From Peptacetobacter sp900550335 (GTDB taxonomy: Bacteria > Bacillota > Clostridia > Peptostreptococcales > Peptostreptococcaceae), in assembly GCF_047528295.1 (NCBI RefSeq), contig NZ_CP180001.1, forward strand, positions 2,232,001 to 2,296,000: a stretch of 64,000 nt of DNA. The letters are read 5' to 3'. This document shows positions 1 to 9,192 of this stretch, piece after piece. The notes under the pieces were generated by a model. It did not search any database. It saw nothing but the letters and a program-made list of their open reading frames with translations, and was not told the origin of the DNA. A program made the position numbers and the translations under genes. How positions within the stretch are numbered: the first letter of the stretch is position 1; the number at the start of each line of letters is the position of its first letter.

Positions 1-181
1 CCATAAGCAAGCTATCTTTTCCACCAGATATTGCAACAGCAATCCTATCTCCATCACTTATTAATTTGTAATCATTTATAGCCTTTAAAAATTTAGACCA
101 TATATGTTTTTTATATCTTTTTACAATGCATCTTTCTATTTCTTCAAGTGGTCTGACCTGTGTGTTGTCAGTTGCCGTCAT
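1..181 (-). CDS. TtcA/TilS-like PP-loop ATPase, N-terminal part (cut by window edge)
   Basis: Only the first 60 codons are in the window. The reading frame starts at ATG 181 and runs off the left edge. The peptide begins MTATDNTQVRPLEEIERCI and ends with ISGGKDSLLM, the SGGxDS pyrophosphate loop of N-type ATP pyrophosphatases near residue 53. The order (a basic helical stretch, then a GDRIAVAISGGKDS strand-loop) fits the TtcA family, which thiolates cytidine 32 of tRNA. TilS and other PP-loop enzymes share the motif, so the subfamily is an inference. It lies downstream of the fumarase-malic enzyme terminator and is a separate transcription unit. Confidence 0.75.
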   Translation of the reverse strand, partial: MTATDNTQVRPLEEIERCIVKRYKKHIWSKFLKAINDYKLISDGDRIAVAISGGKDSLLM

Positions 182-349
182 ACTTTTTATCCTCTACTTT
201 CTATGTAAATCTTAATTTTCTATAAAAATCTTCATTATAATATAATACCACAAAATAAATCATTTCGTTATCACTTCTACCAAATTTCATAATCCATGAG
301 AAAATTGTAATATTTTCTTTAGAAATTCTTTTATATTATTACAATTTTT

Positions 350-397
350 TAATAAAAAATGCCAACCGTTTGATAAACTTATCATACGATTGACATC
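350..397 (-). terminator. Rho-independent terminator after the fumarase/malic enzyme unit
   Basis: On the minus strand a long stem (ATGTCAATCGT pairing with ACGGTTGGCAT, with an inner ATGATAA/TTATCA part) is followed by a T-rich run. It lies 37 bases past the stop of the fusion gene. Confidence 0.8.
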
Positions 398-433
398 TTT
401 AAACTCTATATATTTTTTAATTCGATTATTAAT

Positions 434-2152
434 TTATTTTTTTACTACTCCAGATTCGATAGCAGCTTTTTTCACCGCCTCAGCTACATTTTTAGCTACG
501 TCCTTATCAAATGCCATTGGTAGTATATTTTCTGTATTTAATTCATTTTCAGAAACAGAATTTGCTATTGCATAGGCGGCTGCAACCTTCATTTCTTCAT
601 TTATATCAGTTGCTCTTACATCTAATGCACCTCTAAATATTCCTGGGAATGCTAATACATTGTTTATCTGGTTAGGGAAATCTGATCTTCCTGTTCCAAC
701 TATAAATGCTCCACCTTCTTTAGCTTCATCAGGCATTATTTCTGGTGTAGGATTTGCCATTGCCATTATAACAGGTTTATCTCCCATAGTCTGTACCATT
801 TCTTTAGTAAGCATGCCTGGTCTTGAAACACCTATAAAAACATCTTTACCTTTTATAACATCTTTTAACAGACCTTTTTCTTTATTTTTATTTGTAACTT
901 TTGCCATTTCAAGCTGAGCTTCATTTATACCTTCATACTCTTCTGTTATCGCTCCAAATCTATCGCAAAGTATTACATTTTTTACATTCATATTTAAAAG
1001 CATTTTTGCTATTGCTATTCCCGCAGAACCAGCTCCATTTATAACAACTTCTAAATCTTCTATATTTTTTTCTTCTATTAATTTAGTTGCATTTATAATA
1101 GCTGCAGATACAACTATTGCTGTACCATGCTGGTCATCGTGGAATACTGGTATATCTAGCTCTTCTTTTAATCTTCTTTCTATCTCAAAGCATCTTGGAG
1201 CTGATATATCTTCTAAATTTATTCCTCCAAATACAGGTGCTATATTTTTAACTGTTCTAACTATATCATCTACATCATTAGTATCTAAGCATATTGGAAA
1301 CGCCTCAACTCCAGCAAATTCCTTAAATAATATAGCTTTTCCTTCCATTACAGGTATTCCTGCAGAAGCCCCTATATCTCCAAGTCCTAAAACTGCACTA
1401 CCATCGCTTACTATCGCAACCATATTTCCTTTTAATGTATATTTATAAACATCATCTGGATTTTCATGTATTTTAACACAAGGTGCAGCTACACCTGGAG
1501 TATACGCTATAGATAAATCATCTCTATCCTTAACAGCTATCTTACTAGACATCTGAACTTTTCCCCTGTTTTTTTCATGTAATTCTAATGATAATGCTGA
1601 AAAATCTTTTTTCATAAATTTCTTTCTTCCTTCCTCGTAGATATTATTTCCTTCAGAATCTATTGCAACAGTTAGCTTTAAGTTCTCTACTTTAAGTTTT
1701 CTAACTGCTTCTGCACCTAAATCATCGTATGCTATCACTTCACATTCCTTTATAGAATTAGATATATATGCACCTGCACCTCCAATAGCAGCTAAGTAAA
1801 CTGCTTTATATTTTTTCATACCTTCTACTACTTTATCAGCTCTTTTTCCCTTTCCAATCATAACTTTTAGCCCTCTTTCAAGTAGAGGTAAAGTTAAGTC
1901 GTCCATTCTATAGCTAGTAGTAGGGCCTGCAGATCCTATTACTTCTCCCGGTTTTGATGGTGTTGGTCCTACATAGTATATACCTTGACCATCTGGGTTA
2001 AATGGAAGTTCTTCTCCGTTTTCAATAGCTTTTATAAATCTTTTATGTGCTGCATCTCTTCCTGTATAAATAACTCCACTTAACTCAACCATTTCGCCTA
2101 CTTTTAAATCTAAAATATCCTCAGTAGATAATGGCATTACTAATTTTTTCAT
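434..2152 (-). CDS. Fumarate hydratase beta subunit fused to NAD-type malic enzyme
   Basis: A 572-residue fusion. Residues 1-179 are a complete class I fumarase beta subunit (GPTTSYRMD motif around 76-84, IGGAGAYI near 123-130), which completes the active site with the alpha subunit encoded just upstream. Residues 180-572 are a full-length malic enzyme of bacterial size, with YTPGVAAPC, SDGSAVLGLGDIG, HDDQHGTA and the nucleotide-binding loop NGAGSAG. Together they would turn fumarate into malate and then pyruvate plus CO2. The junction is seamless. The internal Met180 (ATG at 1613-1615) is preceded by GAGGAAGGA in the EEG codons, so the old malic enzyme start may still be used. The stated start has GGGGGG 6 nt upstream. 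In related Clostridia these are usually three separate adjacent genes (family knowledge). Substrate channelling is only inferred. Confidence 0.93.
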   Translation of the reverse strand: MKKLVMPLSTEDILDLKVGEMVELSGVIYTGRDAAHKRFIKAIENGEELPFNPDGQGIYYVGPTPSKPGEVIGSAGPTTSYRMDDLTLPLLERGLKVMIGKGKRADKVVEGMKKYKAVYLAAIGGAGAYISNSIKECEVIAYDDLGAEAVRKLKVENLKLTVAIDSEGNNIYEEGRKKFMKKDFSALSLELHEKNRGKVQMSSKIAVKDRDDLSIAYTPGVAAPCVKIHENPDDVYKYTLKGNMVAIVSDGSAVLGLGDIGASAGIPVMEGKAILFKEFAGVEAFPICLDTNDVDDIVRTVKNIAPVFGGINLEDISAPRCFEIERRLKEELDIPVFHDDQHGTAIVVSAAIINATKLIEEKNIEDLEVVINGAGSAGIAIAKMLLNMNVKNVILCDRFGAITEEYEGINEAQLEMAKVTNKNKEKGLLKDVIKGKDVFIGVSRPGMLTKEMVQTMGDKPVIMAMANPTPEIMPDEAKEGGAFIVGTGRSDFPNQINNVLAFPGIFRGALDVRATDINEEMKVAAAYAIANSVSENELNTENILPMAFDKDVAKNVAEAVKKAAIESGVVKK

Positions 2153-2163
2153 CTAAATCCCCC

Positions 2164-3003
2164 CTATATTATAGCCTTCTTATGTCTTGATGCGTGACAA
2201 TTTATATTTACTGCAACTGGAAGTCCAGCTATATGGGTAGGATATGTTTCTATATTTACCCCAAGGGAAGTAGTCGTTCCACCAAAACCTTGTGGTCCTA
2301 TTCCCAAATTATTTATTTCTTCTAGAATTTCTTTTTCTAATTTCGCAATACTTTCATCTTTATTATGCTGACCTAGCTCTCTAAATAAGGCTTTTTTAGC
2401 TATTTCACAGCACTTATCCATAGTTCCACCTATCCCTACTCCAATAACAGTTGGTGGGCATGGATTTGGCCCTGCTTGAGATACTGTTTCTACAACAAAT
2501 TTTTTTATACCTTCAATTCCATCAGAAGGCTTTAACATTTTTAATGCACTCATATTTTCGCTTCCAAAGCCCTTTGCTGCAAATTCTATTTCTATTTTGT
2601 CCCCTTTTACAAAGTCGTAGTGTATAACAGCAGGAGTATTATCCTTTGTATTTACTCTATCTAAAGGAGAAACTACAGATTTTCTTAAATATCCTTCTGT
2701 GTATCCTTCAGATACACCTCTATTTATAGCTTCTGTCAATGTTTCTCCCTCTACTATTACATCTTGACCTACCTTAACAAAAAATACAGCCATACCTGTA
2801 TCCTGACATATAGGAATATTCTTTTGCTCTGCCTTGTCAGTATTTTCAAGTAAAATATTTAAAATATTTTTACCTGTTTCACTTTTTTCTGTTTCTATAC
2901 TTTTTTTAATCCGATTTTTTACATCGTCTCCTAAAAATATAGCTGCCTCAATACACATATCCTTTACAGCTTCTGATATGACTCTTGAGTCTATTTTTCT
3001 CAT
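2164..3003 (-). CDS. fumA: Fumarate hydratase class I, alpha subunit
   Basis: A 279-residue alpha subunit of the iron-sulfur (class I) fumarase/tartrate dehydratase family, which interconverts fumarate and malate. Likely [4Fe-4S] ligands are Cys66 in ICQDTGM, Cys182 in PNPCPP and Cys269 in NCHASRHK. The length equals that of the usual stand-alone alpha subunit. It starts with GAAGGG upstream of ATG and ends 11 bases before the beta/malic enzyme fusion, so the two are co-transcribed and must assemble together. An oxygen-labile cluster fits an anaerobe. Confidence 0.93.
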   Translation of the reverse strand: MRKIDSRVISEAVKDMCIEAAIFLGDDVKNRIKKSIETEKSETGKNILNILLENTDKAEQKNIPICQDTGMAVFFVKVGQDVIVEGETLTEAINRGVSEGYTEGYLRKSVVSPLDRVNTKDNTPAVIHYDFVKGDKIEIEFAAKGFGSENMSALKMLKPSDGIEGIKKFVVETVSQAGPNPCPPTVIGVGIGGTMDKCCEIAKKALFRELGQHNKDESIAKLEKEILEEINNLGIGPQGFGGTTTSLGVNIETYPTHIAGLPVAVNINCHASRHKKAII

Positions 3004-3069
3004 ATTATCCCTTCTTTCAGAAATTAACGCTGGTAAACTATAATTTCTATATTTTTTTATTTTAGATTT

Positions 3070-3555
3070 TTACTTTATTATGTCTATAAACTCGCATCCA
3101 ACAACTTTTTCTAAATCTTTAGGAGCAAGTTCTACTTGGTACCCTATCTTTCCTGCACTTACAATCATACTTTCTAACTCTAATGCAGTATCATTTACAA
3201 ATGTTTTGTACTGTTTTTTCATCCCTATTGGAGAGCATCCTCCTCTTATATATCCAGTAACTTTATTTATATCTTTTACATGAATCATTTCTATGTTTTT
3301 TTCTTTAGCTGCTTTAGCTGCTTTTTTCATATCTAAAGATTCAGCTACAGGTATAACAAATACAAAAAATTCCTTGCTATGCCCTTGGGCTACTAAAGTC
3401 TTATACACTTCTTTTTCATCTCTTCCAATACTATGAGCAACTGTAACACCATCTACATGATCTTTATCCACAGGATAAGTCAATTCTTTATGGTCTATTT
3501 TGTTAGAATCCAAAATTCTCATAGCATTAGTCTTTACTGTTTTAGCCTTTGCCAT
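3070..3555 (-). CDS. ybaK: Cys-tRNA(Pro)/Cys-tRNA(Cys) deacylase, YbaK/EbsC type
   Basis: A 161-residue YbaK-type editing protein that hydrolyses mischarged Cys-tRNA(Pro) in the cytoplasm. It covers the whole single-domain family: KAAKAAKEKN around the conserved lysine, then GYIRGGCSPIG, the loop typical of YbaK. The longer frame starts at a GTG that lies inside the Shine-Dalgarno sequence AAAGGGTGG. The ATG at 3555, 8 nt after that site, is the realistic start. It follows ygiQ by 15 bases and probably shares its transcript. Confidence 0.88.
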   Translation of the reverse strand: MAKAKTVKTNAMRILDSNKIDHKELTYPVDKDHVDGVTVAHSIGRDEKEVYKTLVAQGHSKEFFVFVIPVAESLDMKKAAKAAKEKNIEMIHVKDINKVTGYIRGGCSPIGMKKQYKTFVNDTALELESMIVSAGKIGYQVELAPKDLEKVVGCEFIDIIK

Positions 3556-3570
3556 TTTTATAACCACCCT

Positions 3571-5553
3571 TTATCTTCTCTTTTTTCTAGCTTTTGAGTT
3601 TCTATCAGATTTTTTATTAGAGTTATCTCTTACTCTATTTGATTTATTTCTAGAATCATTTCCTCTAGAATTTCCTTTGTTGTTACTTCCTTTTCCCCTT
3701 GGAGAAGATTTTCCGCCTTTAGAATTTCCTCTTTCCTCGTAGCTCCAGTCACCTTTTCGAGGTTTTATAAGACAGTTTCTACCGTACCCTATCAAATCCT
3801 CTCTATGAGCTTTTACAAGAGCTTCATGCACTAAGTCATAATTTTTAGGATTTGAGAACTGAAGAAGAGCTCTCTGCATAGCCTTTTCATGTCTATCTTT
3901 TGGAATGTATACAGGCTTCATATCCATTGGATTAAGTCCTGTATAATACATAGCTGTAGAAAGAGTACCTGGCGTAGGATAGAAGTCCTGTACCTGTTCT
4001 GGCTGATAATGTGTATCTCTTAAAAACTCTGCCAACTCTATAGCATCGTCTAATTCACACCCTGGATGACTAGACATTAAATATGGTATTAAGTACTGTT
4101 TTAAGCCTAATTTTTCATTTATATCAAAGAATTTCTTTCTAAAACTATTGTAAGTTTTTCCAGCTGGCTTCTGCATATAATCAAGCACTCTTTCAGAAAT
4201 ATGCTCTGGAGCAACCTTTAACTGACCACTTACATGGTATTTTATAAGCTCATTTAAGAACTTATCATTTTTTTCTGCCATAACGAAATCGTATCTAATT
4301 CCTGATCTTACAAATACCTTTTTAACACCTTCAATACTTCTAACTTTTCTAAGTAGGTCTATATAATCACTGTGGTCTGCATTCAGATTTTTACATGGTG
4401 ATGGATATAAACACTGTCTATGTTTACAAGTACCATGTTTTAGCTGTTTTTTACATGCAGGTTCTCTAAAGTCGGCAGTAGGCCCACCAACATCGTGAAT
4501 ATACCCTTTAAAATCTGGCATTTTAGTCATTTCTTTTGCTTCTTTTATTATAGATTCTTTACTTCTACTCTGAATCATTCTTCCCTGATGGAATGTTATC
4601 GCACAGAATGAACAGCTTCCAAAGCATCCTCTATTGCTGACTATACTAAATTTAACTTCATTTATAGCTGGTATTCCACCATCTTTTTCATATATAGGAT
4701 GATAGTTTTTCTGATAAGGAAGGTCATACACCCTATCTAGTTCTTCTCTAGTAAGAGGTCTTTCCGGTACATTTTGAACTAGATACTTATCACCGTGTTT
4801 CTGAACTATTATCTTACCTCTTATTGGATCCTGCTCCTCATACTGCACTTTAAACGCTTCTGCATACTTTCTCTTATCCGCAACAGTTTCCTCATGAGAA
4901 GGTATTTCTATATAATCTCCATATATTTCATCTATTGAATCGGCTAAGTAGCAAGTTCCATTTATATGTCTTATATACTTAGGATCAAATCCATCATTTA
5001 AAGCATCTGCAACCTCTACAATTTGCTTTTCACTCATTCCATAAACTAAAAGGTCTGCTCCACTATCTACTAATATAGAGTTTCTAACTCTGTCATTCCA
5101 ATAGTCGTAGTGAGAGAATCTCCTTAAACTAGCCTCTATCCCCCCTATTACAAGAGGAATATCTCCATAAATTTCTCTAATTTTATTACAATATACTATT
5201 ACAGCTCTATCTGGTCTTTTCCCCATCTTTCCACCTGGAGAATATAAATCTTTATCTCTTCTTCTTTTGCTGACAGAATAGTGATTTACCATAGAGTCCA
5301 TATTTCCTGAATTTACTAAAAATCCAAGTCTAGGTCTACCAAACTTCATGAAATCGTCGTTCTTCTTCCAATCTGGTTGCGATATTATACCTATTTTATA
5401 TCCAGCATCTTCTAATACCCTAGATATAATAGCTGTACCGAAGCTGTGATGGTCTACATAAGCATCTCCTGTAACAAGTGCAAAATCTACTTCCTCCCAG
5501 CCTCTTTCTAGCATATCTTCTCTGCATATAGGTAAAAATTTATTTTCCACCAT
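3571..5553 (-). CDS. YgiQ family radical SAM protein
   Basis: A 660-residue protein with the UPF0313/YgiQ layout: an N-terminal DUF3362-linked segment (about 10-290), then a radical SAM core with the cluster motif C310-X3-C314-X2-C317 in NRGCFGSCSFC, and a C-terminal family domain. The CX3CX2C motif ligates a [4Fe-4S] cluster that cleaves S-adenosylmethionine; the substrate is unknown. The last 50 or so residues are low-complexity and very basic (Lys, Arg, Ser, Asn, Gly), which may bind nucleic acid; this tail varies between homologues. GGGGGTGAT precedes the ATG. Neighbours on both sides are housekeeping genes. Confidence 0.92.
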   Translation of the reverse strand: MVENKFLPICREDMLERGWEEVDFALVTGDAYVDHHSFGTAIISRVLEDAGYKIGIISQPDWKKNDDFMKFGRPRLGFLVNSGNMDSMVNHYSVSKRRRDKDLYSPGGKMGKRPDRAVIVYCNKIREIYGDIPLVIGGIEASLRRFSHYDYWNDRVRNSILVDSGADLLVYGMSEKQIVEVADALNDGFDPKYIRHINGTCYLADSIDEIYGDYIEIPSHEETVADKRKYAEAFKVQYEEQDPIRGKIIVQKHGDKYLVQNVPERPLTREELDRVYDLPYQKNYHPIYEKDGGIPAINEVKFSIVSNRGCFGSCSFCAITFHQGRMIQSRSKESIIKEAKEMTKMPDFKGYIHDVGGPTADFREPACKKQLKHGTCKHRQCLYPSPCKNLNADHSDYIDLLRKVRSIEGVKKVFVRSGIRYDFVMAEKNDKFLNELIKYHVSGQLKVAPEHISERVLDYMQKPAGKTYNSFRKKFFDINEKLGLKQYLIPYLMSSHPGCELDDAIELAEFLRDTHYQPEQVQDFYPTPGTLSTAMYYTGLNPMDMKPVYIPKDRHEKAMQRALLQFSNPKNYDLVHEALVKAHREDLIGYGRNCLIKPRKGDWSYEERGNSKGGKSSPRGKGSNNKGNSRGNDSRNKSNRVRDNSNKKSDRNSKARKKRR

Positions 5554-5561
5554 ATCACCCC

Positions 5562-6098
5562 CTATTTCTTATCTTGTTTCTTTTTATCCTTAATATCCGG
5601 AATTTCTATTTCTCTAACATCATCCGGATTTTCAAACCATTCTTCTTCACAGAAGAAACTTCCATCTGTAATCTTATCAACTGCCATTTTCATGTACTTA
5701 CCATGAGCTGTAGCAGCTATCTCTCCACTTTCAAGAATTATTTCCCCTGTTCCTTCAAACAATCTTCTATTTTCTTTATCTATTCTTCCTATTACATAAA
5801 TTGTCTCATCTGTAGGAACTGGCTTTTTATACTTTAATTCTAGAGAAACAGTTACTCCCCATACATCTTCATTCCCTATACTAACAGCTCTACCTATTGT
5901 CTCATCTAATAAAGCTGCTGATATTCCACCATGTACTCTTCCAGGATAGCTCTGGTGCTCATCTAATGTATGACAGACACATAATAATTCTCCATTTTCT
6001 AACTCATAAAAATCAGATTTTAACCCTAAATCATTCTGATTTCCACATACTATACATTTTCTTCCTATATTCTGTTTCTTTAATACCTTATATTTCAA
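5562..6098 (-). CDS. PaaI-type hotdog thioesterase family protein
   Basis: About 178 residues. An N-terminal zinc-like CxxC (KCIVCGNQND) is followed by a hotdog fold with HGGISAALLDETIGRA, the conserved 4HBT/PaaI motif that would bind acyl-CoA thioesters. The acyl substrate cannot be told. The best start is TTG at 6098, with GGAG 9 nt upstream; the longer frame begins in the ribosome binding site. The C-terminal 50 residues (acidic, then lysine-rich) extend past the usual domain. It is 8 bases upstream of ygiQ on the same strand. Confidence 0.75.
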   Translation of the reverse strand: MKYKVLKKQNIGRKCIVCGNQNDLGLKSDFYELENGELLCVCHTLDEHQSYPGRVHGGISAALLDETIGRAVSIGNEDVWGVTVSLELKYKKPVPTDETIYVIGRIDKENRRLFEGTGEIILESGEIAATAHGKYMKMAVDKITDGSFFCEEEWFENPDDVREIEIPDIKDKKKQDKK

Positions 6099-6128
6099 AA
6101 AAATCATCTCCAATTTACTTAAATATCG

Positions 6129-6869
6129 CTAAAATCTAATCGCATTCATTGAAAAACTCATTACAATAAATACGATTCCTATTATTCTAATCATAAATAC
6201 AATTGTATACTCTATTATACCCTCGCTAAATTTCTTTTTAAGTCTAAATATTTCCTCTGGATAAACAAATAGAGTTACACCTATAAACGTCATAACTAAA
6301 GGTATAATAACTATATTTTGAGCATTCATCATATTCATTTCCCTAGAATGATACATTATAGCAGATTCTATAAATCTATATTCAAAAGGAACTTTACTAT
6401 CGTATTTAAAATTATACTCAAGATCCCCACTATCTTTAGATATAGATACCGCAGATTTTAAAAGTTCATTATGCAGTCTATCATCCATTACAAACTTATT
6501 TCCATTGAATAATTTCATAACAACTGTATTTTTTGAATCATTAGTACTTATATATGTTGCAACTTGTTTCCCCTCTTTTTTTAATTCATAGTCGCTATTA
6601 TATCTCCCCGTTAGATACATTTCCTCATTATCCATTTCTTCGACTACTTTTCTAGTCTCAGTTAGTTCATAAATTGTTCCATCCTCACATTTTATTTTAG
6701 ATGTATTATCTTGTGTCCCCATATATCTATACATTTTACCATCTATTGAAAAAGACTCATAAGAAATATATTCTTTGCTAATAAAAAATATATTTATCAT
6801 TACTGTAACAAGCATTATTATAGAAAATACTTTTTCTTTCCCTATTTTTTTCAAAACCTTCTCAAGCAT
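6129..6869 (-). CDS. Uncharacterised membrane protein
   Basis: A 246-residue protein I do not recognise. There is one hydrophobic helix at residues 15-32, then a soluble segment of about 130 residues (beta-rich, with DGKMYRYMG and DGTIYELTE), then two more hydrophobic stretches near 183-203 and 220-240. The middle domain is probably outside the cell between the first and second helices. AGGAGTG precedes the ATG. It lies between PHP phosphoesterase and thioesterase genes and shows no shared motif with either. Confidence 0.6.
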   Translation of the reverse strand: MLEKVLKKIGKEKVFSIIMLVTVMINIFFISKEYISYESFSIDGKMYRYMGTQDNTSKIKCEDGTIYELTETRKVVEEMDNEEMYLTGRYNSDYELKKEGKQVATYISTNDSKNTVVMKLFNGNKFVMDDRLHNELLKSAVSISKDSGDLEYNFKYDSKVPFEYRFIESAIMYHSREMNMMNAQNIVIIPLVMTFIGVTLFVYPEEIFRLKKKFSEGIIEYTIVFMIRIIGIVFIVMSFSMNAIRF

Positions 6870-6901
6870 TATTTCACTCCTGCATCACAAAATCTTACTA
6901 T

Positions 6902-7621
6902 TTAAAAGTCTATCCCAAAAAATTCCACAATTTGATCTTCCCAATAATTTATAACTAATTCTTCTGGGAAATCTAATTTTTCTATAAGTTTTTCACAGTT
7001 TTCAAATTTTCCGATTGAATAACATATATGTGAATCTGAACCAAATATAACTCTTGCATTATATTTTTTACAGTACTCAAACATTTCAGCATAATTTTTA
7101 TCAGCTCCACTTCTTGAGCTAGTTGGGTTTAATGATGTATTATTTACTTCTAATAGAATATTTTTTTCAGCCGCTTTTTTTACAACCGCCTCATAGTCTA
7201 TTGGGTATCTATCATCATCTGGATGACCTATTATTTTTACAAAAGGATTATCCATAACATTTAAAAGAGCTCTTGTATTTTCTTCTTTAGTCCCTGGAAC
7301 TATACAAGGATTGTGTAAACTTGCTATTGCATAATCTAATTTTTTTAAATCGTAATCTGATATATCTATACGTCCATTAAAATCTAATATATTTGCCTCT
7401 ATACCTCTTAATATCTTTACATTTCCAACCTGTCTAGGTATTACCTTTAAGTTATGGAAGAAATATTCATGAGGTCCACCTGGCATTTTAATACCATGTT
7501 CAGATGTACCTAAAAATTTAAGGCCAACTTCATTTGCTGCATCTATGTTTTCTTTAATTGTACTATACGCATGCCCGCCAAAAACCGTGTGAGTATGCAT
7601 ATCTATTATTGCTTTTTTCAT
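6902..7621 (-). CDS. PHP-domain phosphatase/phosphoesterase (YcdX-like)
   Basis: A 239-residue PHP-domain protein. Metal ligands seen are DMHTHTVFGGHAYSTIKEN at the N-terminus, TSEHG, the glutamate in RGIEANI, GHPDDD and GSDSH near the C-terminus, the standard set for a trinuclear-metal hydrolase. The YcdX/DUF group acts on small phosphate esters; the natural substrate is unknown. The longer reading frame runs through a transcription terminator, so the start is taken as ATG 7621, 10 nt after AGGAGG. Confidence 0.85.
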   Translation of the reverse strand: MKKAIIDMHTHTVFGGHAYSTIKENIDAANEVGLKFLGTSEHGIKMPGGPHEYFFHNLKVIPRQVGNVKILRGIEANILDFNGRIDISDYDLKKLDYAIASLHNPCIVPGTKEENTRALLNVMDNPFVKIIGHPDDDRYPIDYEAVVKKAAEKNILLEVNNTSLNPTSSRSGADKNYAEMFEYCKKYNARVIFGSDSHICYSIGKFENCEKLIEKLDFPEELVINYWEDQIVEFFGIDF

Positions 7622-7637
7622 AAACCATTTTCCTCCT

Positions 7638-7682
7638 ATAAAAGAAGGCTGCCTTAATCCTGTATCGGGATACAAAGCAGCC
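7638..7682 (-). terminator. Terminator between the S1-domain gene and the PHP gene
   Basis: On the minus strand GGCTGC pairs with GCAGCC, and an inner TGTATC/GATACA hairpin sits between them. TTCTTTTAT follows. A second small hairpin (ATGCAG/CTGCAT, 7698-7713) lies just upstream without a clear T-run. Confidence 0.7.
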
Positions 7683-7770
7683 GTATTCTCTCTCCAAATG
7701 CAGAATCCTGCATATTTTAATTATTTTTAGTTTTATAAATATCTAGTTATATTTTCACTTTTATAAAAAA

Positions 7771-9042
7771 TTATTCAACATCTAAATCTTTGAATTTATC
7801 TTTGAATAATTCTCCAAGGCTACCTAGTGAATCTTCAACTTCAAGATATTCGCTTATATCTTCTTCTGGTTCTCTTTCAGCTTCTACTTTAGAAACTTTC
7901 ATTCTTCTATTTTTGTAGCTGAATTCGATTACTTTAACTTTTACTTCATCTCCTTCATTTACTACATTCTGAACTTTAAGAACTCTATCTTCACTAAGTT
8001 CGCTTATTGGTAGGTAAGCTTCTACATAATCTCTAACTTTAACAAAAGCTCCACTTTCTATTATTCTTAATACTTCAACATTTATTATATCTCCAACAGA
8101 TATTTCTTCAGAAGCTATTTTCCAAGGGTCATTGTTTATATCTTTTAAAGCTAAACCGAATTTTCTATTTTCCTGGTCTATATTAAGAACATAAACTTCT
8201 ACTTCCTGTCCTTCTGTTACGAAATCTTCTACATTTTCTACTCTGTCCCAAGAAAGATTATTTTTGTGCACTAATCCTTCTATACCACCAATATCAACAA
8301 ATGCTCCGTATGGCATTATTTTAGTTACTTTACCTTCTTTTTTCTGTCCAACTTCAAGGGCATCAAACATAGCTTCTTTTTCAGCTTTTATTCTAGCTTT
8401 TTCAGCAGCTTTTTCTTCTCTTATTCTTGCTCTTTCTGCTTCTCTTTCAGCTTTTATTCTAGCATTCCTTTCTGCTCTTTCTTTATCTAATCTTTCCTGA
8501 AGTACTTCTCTTCTTGAAGCTACAGCTCTATTTCTTCTAGCATCAAGTTCTTTAACGTATACTTCTAAAGATTTTCCTACATAGCTTTTAGTATCCTGAA
8601 CAAATTTAGTATCTAACTGAGATATTGGTATAAATAATTCCTGAGATTTATATGTAGCAAATACACCTCTATCTATTGCTTTAGTTCCAACTAATGTTAA
8701 TATTGTATGATTTTCTAAAGCTTCTTTTAATTCAGCATAATCTACTTTTTTATCAGCCTGTAATTTAGATACTGTTATAGTAGTGTCTTTCTGTCTTACA
8801 TTAGTTATAACACCTGTTATTTCGTCGCCTACTTTGTAAACTTCATCAGCGTATTTTCCTTTTTCTAAGTTTAATTCTGATACTGGTACTAATCCTTCAA
8901 ATCCAGCACAGTCTTCTAATTCTAATTTTATTTCGTCGTTATCTATTGATGTTACTTTTCCAGTTATAGTCGCACCTATATTTATTTTTTCCATTTCCTG
9001 ATCCTGAAGATCAAGCATTTCTTGCATAGTTAATTCTTCCAT
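7771..9042 (-). CDS. S1 RNA-binding domain protein (ribosomal protein S1 homologue)
   Basis: 423 residues with four S1-type OB folds: about 17-92, 95-168, 229-300 and 304-378. Domain 3 is the most canonical (KVTKIMPYGAFVDIGGIEGLVH). Between domains 2 and 3, residues 170-228 form a highly charged Arg/Lys/Glu/Ala stretch expected to be one long helix or coiled coil. Firmicute S1 homologues lack the full six-domain E. coli layout, so a role in mRNA binding on the ribosome or in RNA turnover is likely but not proven. The C-terminus is acidic. It stands alone, with its own extended -10 promoter and terminator. Confidence 0.82.
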   Translation of the reverse strand: MEELTMQEMLDLQDQEMEKINIGATITGKVTSIDNDEIKLELEDCAGFEGLVPVSELNLEKGKYADEVYKVGDEITGVITNVRQKDTTITVSKLQADKKVDYAELKEALENHTILTLVGTKAIDRGVFATYKSQELFIPISQLDTKFVQDTKSYVGKSLEVYVKELDARRNRAVASRREVLQERLDKERAERNARIKAEREAERARIREEKAAEKARIKAEKEAMFDALEVGQKKEGKVTKIMPYGAFVDIGGIEGLVHKNNLSWDRVENVEDFVTEGQEVEVYVLNIDQENRKFGLALKDINNDPWKIASEEISVGDIINVEVLRIIESGAFVKVRDYVEAYLPISELSEDRVLKVQNVVNEGDEVKVKVIEFSYKNRRMKVSKVEAEREPEEDISEYLEVEDSLGSLGELFKDKFKDLDVE

Positions 9043-9081
9043 TTTTGAAACTCCCTTTCAAGTAAAATTTTCATATTTAAT

Positions 9082-9091
9082 ATTATACCAT
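9082..9091 (-). promoter_or_regulatory. Extended -10 promoter of the S1-domain gene
   Basis: On the minus strand TGGTATAAT (TGnTATAAT) lies about 40 nt before the ATG. No good -35 is seen. Confidence 0.5.
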
Positions 9092-9192
9092 TTTTTTATT
9101 ACATTCTGTTGATTTTTTATTATATTATTTTGTTTTCATACGTATTTTTTCTTAATAATATTTAATCACTCAATAATACTTAGATTATAGTC

